From: Planctomycetota bacterium
GTDB taxonomy: Bacteria; Planctomycetota; Planctomycetia; Pirellulales; Lacipirellulaceae
Length of the DNA: 6,597 bases
Assembly: GCA_024278035.1 (NCBI GenBank)
Contig: JAJRUA010000213.1
Location: 1-6,597, forward strand
Reading direction: 5' to 3'
The translations under genes and the position numbers were made by a program. Positions 1-5,149 of the stretch are shown here, one piece after another. A model generated the notes under the pieces. It ran no database searches. It saw only the letters and a program-made list of their open reading frames with translations, and was not told the DNA's origin. Every line of letters starts with the position of its first letter. Positions within the stretch are counted from its first letter, which is position 1.

Positions 1-124
1 AACGAAATCAATTTAGAATTAACCTCCGAGCCACCGCCCGGATGGGGCCCTCCCAAAAAGAATCGGCGGAGAAGATAGAACCGAGTAGAGACCCTTGTTT
101 TGCACCCCGAGTTACGAATCCAAC

Positions 125-3100
125 ATGCTTTTTTATCTCCTAACTTCAAATCGACATCGCTTAAGCACTGGGCAAGTGCGGTCGCTGTACTTGCCGCAGG
201 TATTTTTGTGGGCTTTGATTGTCCTTGCACCCGTCACTTCGGCTTATGCCCAGGACGTTTCAGCTCCCGCAATTTTGCAAATTTTTGAAGCCAAGTGGCA
301 AACGATTGAGGACCGACAGGTCGATCTTTTTTACTCCGGCTACGGCGCCATGTGGCTGCCGCCGCCTTCGAGGGCTGACTCGGGTGGATTTTCTGTTGGC
401 TACGATGCCTTCGATCGATTTGACTTGGGGACGCCTAGCAATCAGACCTTGTACGGTACCGAAGAGGGTCTCAAGGCCTTGACCTCGATTGCCCGTCAGG
501 CTGGCGTAAGTGTCTACACCGATTTCATTCCTAATCACAATGGTTTTGGCAATTCGCTTGATCCCACGTTCGTAGCCCTAGGTGGGTACCCGGGGTTTGC
601 TCTCACACTTCCTGGCGACGCATTTGGCGACTTCCGCGACCCGAATATCGATTTCAACAGCGACCCCTTTAACGGGCGGATATCGGGGTTAGTGGATATT
701 GCCCATGAGAAAAACAATCAGTTCATTCGCCAGCCGGTTGATTTTGTGAATCCCAATAACATCCCGGCGGGCTCGGTATACAACATTCCCGATCCAAACA
801 ACGCAAGGTTTTATCCTGACCAGGGATGGAACGACCTCATTCTGAACGATCCTGAATTGGGCGTAACGGTCGCTCGAAGTCGCTTCAACCCGGCCAATCC
901 GATGGGCGGCGATGCGGTCCTCGAAAACGCAGTCGACTTGATAAAGCGTAATGCCCAGTGGATGGTGCAAGTCATCGGCGTCGATGGTTTTAGGATTGAC
1001 GCGGCAAAGCATTTTTCTGAAGGCGTACTCGACCAACTCGATCAAGCTGTGTTCCGAGCCAACCCTCGCCTGCAACTCGATGGCTCGATTAAGCCCGTCT
1101 ATTCGTTTTCCGAAGTTTTCGATGGCGACGCAGGCACTTTGCAGGGATATATCCGCCGAGACTTACCCAATTCGCAGGCCATTAGCCCGGCGAATACCAC
1201 GGTAGGCGGCAACCGCGACGCGCTCGATTTCCCGCTGTTTTTTGCTATGCGTGACAACCTCACCGGCACAACGGCCAATAACAATTGGCATGCCGTTCGT
1301 AATGCAAGCCAAGACCTGCAAGACGATGGCCTGCGTAACGGAAGCCAAGGCGTCTCGTTTGTGCAGAACCATGATGATATTCCGGGCGGCACGCCATTCT
1401 TAGAAAATGTTGCTTATGCTTACACGCTGATGCGTCCGGGCGAAGCGGTCGTGTACCTCAACGCCAAGGAGTTTGGCGAAGGTCGCCCATTTCCCGAGGA
1501 TGGCAAGGTCGATGCACTGGGCGGGTTCTATGGCGATACGATCAGCAAGTTGGTGGGCATTCGCAACGCATACGGGCGAGGCAATTTCAATGAGCGATGG
1601 GTCGACGACGCCTTTAACCCCAATGGTTTTTCTAACATTTACGTTTACGAACGATCGAATTCGGCGGTTGTTGGACTCAGCAGTCGCACCGATTCGGTGG
1701 TCGAGACGCGTAGCGGCGTGCAGACCGATTTTTCGCCAGGTGCGATCCTGGTGGAGCTGACCGGCAATGCCGCTGATCCGGCCGTCGATCCTGGCGGTGT
1801 GATCCCCGAGACGGTTAAGGTCAACGCATCGGGGCAAATCGATATCAGCATCCCCGCGAACGGCGTACATGGTCGCGGCTATGTCATCTACGGCTTGGCA
1901 ACGCCCCAAGGTTCACTTTCGCTGACCAATGTCACTTCAACTCTTGCCGGCGCCGTGCCCTCGGCCGCCAATAATGGAACGGCGCGATTGGGCGGCATTG
2001 ACGTAATCACAGCGGACTCGTTCGAGGTGCAACTATCGACAACGCCTGTTAGCCTGATCGACCCCGAGACACAACTCCCGGTACGTGATTTCAATGCTGA
2101 CGGCGATACGGCTTTGCTCAAGATCAACGGGGGCTTAGACCTCAACAGCGTTGCAGGTTTCGATAATCCTACCCCAGGAAGTGTCGCTTACGGGTTTGAA
2201 GATTTCACCGACACGCGGGTACCTGGCTATATCTGGAGTGGCGGCGCTAATGTTGGCACTGGTTCTGGGACTTACGCACAAACAATCGACACCACTCAAC
2301 TCAAGGAGGGGAGGAATTTTATTACCGTACGTTCCTTCCGCCAGCGTGGCGCAGCCACTGGAGGCGATGGCGGGCCTGCCGTTTTCACCGATTTCAAGCG
2401 TGTGGTTTATATCGATCGGGTGGACCCGGAATCGGAGATCGTCAGCTTTGACCCCTACGGTTCTGCTCCGGAAGATTTGGATCTGGTCGTTGGCAGCATC
2501 GACAACACGGCCAGCGAAGTGCATGTGTTGATGAACGTCGGGGCGGCAATCGGGGAATCGCAGATTCTTACGATGGTTAATTCGGGGAATGAAGCGTCGG
2601 CAACAGGTGGAGGGCAGTTCAAGTTTGGTGTGAACAATGTCGTCGAGGGAAATTATGTTGCCACGATCGTAATGATCGAGCCGACGGGGAGCTTTACCGT
2701 GCGACGTTTTGTAGGGCTCTCACCAAATACGGGATTCGGCGGCGGGTTTGGCGACACGGATCGGAATGGTTTCGTTGGCCCGTCGGATCTGCTGGGGTTC
2801 GAGGCGGTACTCAACAGCCAAAACAACACTTTCGAGCCCACGGCCGATACGAATGCCGATGGGCTTGTGGATAATCGCGATTTGTTCCAATTGGACGCCG
2901 AGCTGTTGGCCAATGGTGCCAGCCAATTTGCTTTGGATGCGTATCTTGGTGTGCTCGCCCGACGTGGCGATCTTAACTCCGACAGCTTAACGAACAGCTC
3001 GGATGTGGTTGAGCTTTACAACGGCTTTGGCTTCCCAGAGACCGACCCTGACTTTTGGACACTTGATCTGAATGTTGATGGGGTGATTGATATCAACGAC

Positions 3101-3436
3101 GTCTCGACGATGATCACCGAGATAGCTCGCTCGGTGCCAGGCGATTTCGATCTTGATGGCGATGTTGATGGCTCAGATTTCCTCACCTTGCAACGCAACT
3201 TAGGCACCCTCAATGGTGCTTTGTATACCGACGGCGATGCCAGCTTGGATGGCGTGGTCGATCAAGTAGACATTCAGATTTGGCGAAACAACTTTGGTTT
3301 CATTGCCAGCCCTCTCGTTGCAGCCCCCTTGGCAGCTGGAGGAACGGTTCCTGAACCCACTTCTGGGGCTTTTGCAATGATTGCCCTGTTGGCTTGGACC
3401 GCAGGAAGAAAGTTCCGAGGAGACAGGACGACATGA
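125..3436 (+). CDS. Secreted GH13 alpha-amylase-family enzyme with six dockerin-like repeats and a PEP-CTERM anchor
   Basis: Predicted exported alpha-glucan hydrolase of 1103 residues (numbered from ATG 125). A signal peptide runs to about residue 42 (hydrophobic VFLWALIVLAPVTSAYA, cleavage before QDV). The GH13 barrel shows GYGAMWLPP (72-80), DFIPNH (133-138), GFRIDAAKH (288-296; R290, nucleophile D292), SFSE (acid/base E330) and FVQNHD (D417), so the triad D292/E330/D417 is intact. The K295-H296 pair after the nucleophile is typical of alpha-amylases; that specificity is inferred. A domain-C-like region ends near YVIYGLATPQG (586-596). Beta-rich modules of unknown fold follow to about 865, then dockerin-like loops (876-1058) and VPEP plus a helix (1075-1098). 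The mature chain has no cysteine. The start is uncertain: TTG 95 (+10 residues) and GTG 176 (compact signal peptide) are in frame, and none has a clear ribosome site. An ATGA overlap at the 3' end may couple it to the next gene. GH13 membership is firm; substrate and subfamily are not assigned. Confidence 0.93.
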   Translation: MLFYLLTSNRHRLSTGQVRSLYLPQVFLWALIVLAPVTSAYAQDVSAPAILQIFEAKWQTIEDRQVDLFYSGYGAMWLPPPSRADSGGFSVGYDAFDRFDLGTPSNQTLYGTEEGLKALTSIARQAGVSVYTDFIPNHNGFGNSLDPTFVALGGYPGFALTLPGDAFGDFRDPNIDFNSDPFNGRISGLVDIAHEKNNQFIRQPVDFVNPNNIPAGSVYNIPDPNNARFYPDQGWNDLILNDPELGVTVARSRFNPANPMGGDAVLENAVDLIKRNAQWMVQVIGVDGFRIDAAKHFSEGVLDQLDQAVFRANPRLQLDGSIKPVYSFSEVFDGDAGTLQGYIRRDLPNSQAISPANTTVGGNRDALDFPLFFAMRDNLTGTTANNNWHAVRNASQDLQDDGLRNGSQGVSFVQNHDDIPGGTPFLENVAYAYTLMRPGEAVVYLNAKEFGEGRPFPEDGKVDALGGFYGDTISKLVGIRNAYGRGNFNERWVDDAFNPNGFSNIYVYERSNSAVVGLSSRTDSVVETRSGVQTDFSPGAILVELTGNAADPAVDPGGVIPETVKVNASGQIDISIPANGVHGRGYVIYGLATPQGSLSLTNVTSTLAGAVPSAANNGTARLGGIDVITADSFEVQLSTTPVSLIDPETQLPVRDFNADGDTALLKINGGLDLNSVAGFDNPTPGSVAYGFEDFTDTRVPGYIWSGGANVGTGSGTYAQTIDTTQLKEGRNFITVRSFRQRGAATGGDGGPAVFTDFKRVVYIDRVDPESEIVSFDPYGSAPEDLDLVVGSIDNTASEVHVLMNVGAAIGESQILTMVNSGNEASATGGGQFKFGVNNVVEGNYVATIVMIEPTGSFTVRRFVGLSPNTGFGGGFGDTDRNGFVGPSDLLGFEAVLNSQNNTFEPTADTNADGLVDNRDLFQLDAELLANGASQFALDAYLGVLARRGDLNSDSLTNSSDVVELYNGFGFPETDPDFWTLDLNVDGVIDINDVSTMITEIARSVPGDFDLDGDVDGSDFLTLQRNLGTLNGALYTDGDASLDGVVDQVDIQIWRNNFGFIASPLVAAPLAAGGTVPEPTSGAFAMIALLAWTAGRKFRGDRTT
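2750..3298 (+). repeat. Six dockerin-like calcium-loop repeats (three pairs) in the amylase
   Basis: Six copies of a roughly 22-residue unit with the pattern DxDxDGxVxxxD plus a helix lie at residues 876-897, 907-928, 948-969, 980-1001, 1006-1027 and 1037-1058 of the protein. Their loops begin GDTDRNG, ADTNADG, GDLNSDS, LDLNVDG, GDFDLDG and GDASLDG. This is the type I dockerin/EF-hand-like loop, in which the Asp/Asn side chains bind calcium. Copy 3 is degenerate, with the loop glycine replaced by serine. The last pair (1006-1060) is the best conserved and resembles the pair in the next gene. In cellulosomes dockerins bind cohesins. In planctomycete PEP-CTERM proteins the role is unknown, and no cohesin is visible here. 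Confidence 0.88.
3347..3433 (+). other. PEP-CTERM sorting signal of the amylase
   Basis: The last 29 codons encode VPEP, a short hydrophobic stretch (GAFAMIALLAWTAG) and a basic tail (RKFRGDR). This is the three-part PEP-CTERM signal recognised by an exosortase, which is expected to process the protein during export to the cell surface or matrix. The exosortase gene is not in the window. Confidence 0.92.
3417..3435 (+). promoter_or_regulatory. Possible translational-coupling site at the gene 1/gene 2 junction
   Basis: GAGGAG (3417-3422) inside the end of gene 1 lies 10 bases before ATG 3433, whose last bases overlap the TGA stop of gene 1 (ATGA, 3433-3436). This ATG is in frame with gene 2 and would add 29 residues to its signal-peptide n-region. 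It could be the true start, or a reinitiation point coupling the two genes. The better-spaced downstream start at 3520 makes this an alternative, not the primary call. Confidence 0.4.
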
Positions 3437-3504
3437 CACGTACTTTTCTTAATTCCAAGGGTTTCCGAGATGTTCCGAACCAAACAAGCATCTCACAACG
3501 TAGC

Positions 3505-3511
3505 GAGGGAG
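3505..3511 (+). promoter_or_regulatory. Ribosome binding site deciding the start of gene 2
   Basis: GAGGGAG lies 8 bases before ATG 3520 and only 2 bases before ATG 3514. The spacing favours 3520. A third in-frame ATG at 3529 would be 17 bases away. Confidence 0.55.
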
Positions 3512-3519
3512 AAATGAAA

Positions 3520-5028
3520 ATGAATTCCATGAAATGGTATGTGGCCTCTGTAGTCGCGATTATGTCTGTGGCGACATGTAACTTTGCGCTGGCTGTCCCA
3601 ACGATCGACGGTAATGCGAGCGTAGCTGATGGCTATGCCTCACTTTCTCTTCAGACCACGAATACGCAGTTTGGAGATGCGGATACGGGTGACGCAATCA
3701 ACGGCGGCGGCGGCTCGGAAATCAACCAGGTATTTGGAAAAATCGAGGGGGGCCGGCTTTACATTGTTGTGGCAGGCAACCTGGAGACGAATTTCAATAA
3801 GTTAGAGGTATTCATCGATTCTGAGACGGGCGGCCAAAACACCCTTGATGGTTCGACTTTGCCAGCGGGCGTCGATGGGTTCTGCTGTGGTGGCGCTCCC
3901 GATGGTGCCTTGCAAAGGATGGGCGGAGGAGCAGATGGCCTCGGTCTTGAAAAAATCACCTTCGACTCGGGATTTGATGCCGACTACTATCTCACGTTTA
4001 CCAACGGATTTGAAACGCTGCGTCCTGGCCTGCCGAGCGAGCTTCAGTTTTATGCGGCAAGTGCTGCGTTCGCAGAACTTAACAACGGCCCTACAGGGGC
4101 AAGCGGTACCCTGGGCATGCAGCTTGCACAGCGAGGCTTGCCTAACGTATTACGCGGCACGACAGCTGACTTCGATACCGATGGCAATGTCGACGGGAGC
4201 GAGTTTCTTACTTGGCAGCGTAACTCCGGTGCTCTTGGTGGAGCCTCGAGAGCCAATGGCGACGCTTCAGGCGACGGCAACGTAGACGGAGCCGATCTAG
4301 GCATCTGGGGATCGAACTTTGGCTTCAATGTGGCCAACTCTTCGCTGGCTGATTTTCCGTTCGCTCCTCAGTCGGCTGGAATTGACAACTCGGAGGCCCT
4401 GATCGGACCTGCTCTTCCTGGTCTAAGCCAGGGCAATTTGATCGACCGAACTTACGCCCTCGGAGCTGGTGGCTGCAATGCTGACAACTCCGGTGCCGAC
4501 TGTGTGGCCGCGGAACTCGAATTTGTTCTTCCCATCGATGTGGCGAACGACCCGATGAATGCTTTTAGCCATCGCGACATGAACAATTTCGTTGATTTGC
4601 AGATGGCTTTTGATAACAGCAATACGGCGGGTGTTACTGGAGACTCTGGCTTAGCAGGTAACTACAGTGACCCGACGCTCGAAGATCCTAGCTTGGTTAC
4701 TACCGGCATTGAGTTCTCGATTCCGCTCTCGGCGATCGGCAACCCCTCGGGGACTAACATCCGGATCACTGCCTTCGTCAATGGCGCAGGTCACGACTAC
4801 CTCTCGAACCAAGTCTCAGGCGCGGGTACACTTCAGGAAAACATCGGCCCTCCGGGGTTTGCTGACTTCTCGGATAACGCGTTTTTCCCTGGCGACCAGT
4901 TCGTAACGCTTGCCGCTCCTCTTTCAGCCCTGGGTACCGGATCGGTTCCTGAGCCTTCGTCGTTGGCATTGATTTGCTTGGGAGCCCTTGCATGTGGTCT
5001 CACCAATCGTCAAAGAGTGAATCGCTAA
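3520..5028 (+). CDS. Secreted PEP-CTERM protein of unknown function with an internal dockerin-like pair
   Basis: A 502-residue exported protein; no enzymatic motif is recognised. It begins with a signal peptide (hydrophobic WYVASVVAIMSVATCNFALA, likely cleaved near residue 25). The N-terminal half (26-205) has features I associate from memory with a recurrent exported PEP-CTERM family: a TIDG start, NGGGGSEINQ, GGRLYIVVAGNLETNFNKL and VFIDSETGGQNTL. Its characteristic C-terminal half appears at 355-466 (FDNSNTAGVTG, GIEFSIPLSAIGNPSG, YLSNQ, FFPGDQFVTL). Between the halves sits a dockerin-like pair (216-268) and an extra stretch containing C319 and C328. A C122-C123 doublet lies in the first half. 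VPEP and a membrane helix end the protein (476-499). It follows the amylase by 83 bases, or overlaps it if ATG 3433 is used, and precedes a terminator, which suggests co-transcription. A glucan-binding or surface-scaffold role is only inferred from position. Confidence 0.86.
   Translation: MNSMKWYVASVVAIMSVATCNFALAVPTIDGNASVADGYASLSLQTTNTQFGDADTGDAINGGGGSEINQVFGKIEGGRLYIVVAGNLETNFNKLEVFIDSETGGQNTLDGSTLPAGVDGFCCGGAPDGALQRMGGGADGLGLEKITFDSGFDADYYLTFTNGFETLRPGLPSELQFYAASAAFAELNNGPTGASGTLGMQLAQRGLPNVLRGTTADFDTDGNVDGSEFLTWQRNSGALGGASRANGDASGDGNVDGADLGIWGSNFGFNVANSSLADFPFAPQSAGIDNSEALIGPALPGLSQGNLIDRTYALGAGGCNADNSGADCVAAELEFVLPIDVANDPMNAFSHRDMNNFVDLQMAFDNSNTAGVTGDSGLAGNYSDPTLEDPSLVTTGIEFSIPLSAIGNPSGTNIRITAFVNGAGHDYLSNQVSGAGTLQENIGPPGFADFSDNAFFPGDQFVTLAAPLSALGTGSVPEPSSLALICLGALACGLTNRQRVNR
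4165..4323 (+). repeat. Dockerin-like repeat pair inserted inside gene 2 protein
   Basis: Two calcium-loop units at residues 216-237 (ADFDTDGNVDG..FLTWQRNSG) and 247-268 (GDASGDGNVDG..LGIWGSNFG). Aligned without gaps to the last pair of the upstream amylase they share about 34 of 54 residues by hand count, including the QRN and NFGF helix ends. Loop positions D217/D219/D221 and D248/S250/D252 fit calcium ligation. The pair lies mid-protein, not next to the sorting signal as in gene 1. Confidence 0.87.
4945..5025 (+). other. PEP-CTERM sorting signal of gene 2 protein
   Basis: Residues 476-502 show VPEP, a hydrophobic helix (SLALICLGALACGL) and the basic tail NRQRVNR. This is a standard PEP-CTERM exosortase signal of the same class as in the amylase, so both proteins should follow the same export route. 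Confidence 0.93.
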
Positions 5029-5066
5029 ACAGCCTTCTCCCGTCGACTTCTACGGGCCGTGATAAA

Positions 5067-5107
5067 GACTGGCCGCAACTGAGAGCAGCTGCGGCCAGTC
5101 CTTTTTT
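5067..5107 (+). terminator. Rho-independent terminator after gene 2
   Basis: A perfect 11-base-pair stem pairs GACTGGCCGCA (5067-5077) with TGCGGCCAGTC (5090-5100) around a 12-base loop, in which two more pairs can form after one mismatch. One C and six T (5102-5107) follow. It lies 38 bases after the gene 2 stop and 42 bases before gene 3. It should end the gene 1-gene 2 transcript and make gene 3 a separate or read-through unit. Confidence 0.92.
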
Positions 5108-5139
5108 CTCTTGCGAGTGTCTTGTGTGTCAAAATTTCC

Positions 5140-5145
5140 GAGGTG
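5140..5145 (+). promoter_or_regulatory. Shine-Dalgarno site of gene 3
   Basis: GAGGTG matches the anti-Shine-Dalgarno consensus and ends 4 bases before ATG 5150. It is the clearest ribosome binding site in the window and supports this start. I see no convincing -35/-10 promoter between the terminator and the gene. Confidence 0.7.
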
Positions 5146-5149
5146 TTTT

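Noticed and set aside
1..94. Search for an upstream gene end or promoter at the left edge
   Set aside because: Stops occur early (TAG 14-16, TAA 20-22) and no coding pattern, hairpin or promoter pair could be supported in so short a stretch.
1400..1909. Antisense open frame of 169 codons inside gene 1
   Set aside because: It lies fully opposite the conserved GH13 and C-domain region, has no ribosome site and no recognisable protein features. It is a shadow of the strong codon pattern on the + strand.
2151..2531. Alternative-frame + strand open frame of 126 codons
   Set aside because: Its product is low in recognisable structure and it lies wholly within gene 1, whose frame continues unbroken through conserved-looking beta modules.
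2750..3298. Cellulosome membership based on dockerin repeats
   Set aside because: No cohesin or scaffoldin is present, and such loops are common in planctomycete PEP-CTERM proteins without cellulosomes. The term is used only for the fold.
3462..3469. TTTCCGAG shared by the leaders of gene 2 (3462-3469) and gene 3 (5135-5142)
   Set aside because: It is a single short match at different distances from the starts, with no palindrome. A chance 8-base repeat is expected in a window of this size.
5108..5149. Possible promoter for gene 3 (TTGCGA at 5111)
   Set aside because: No -10-like hexamer lies at the proper distance. The stretch between terminator and ribosome site is too short to support a call.
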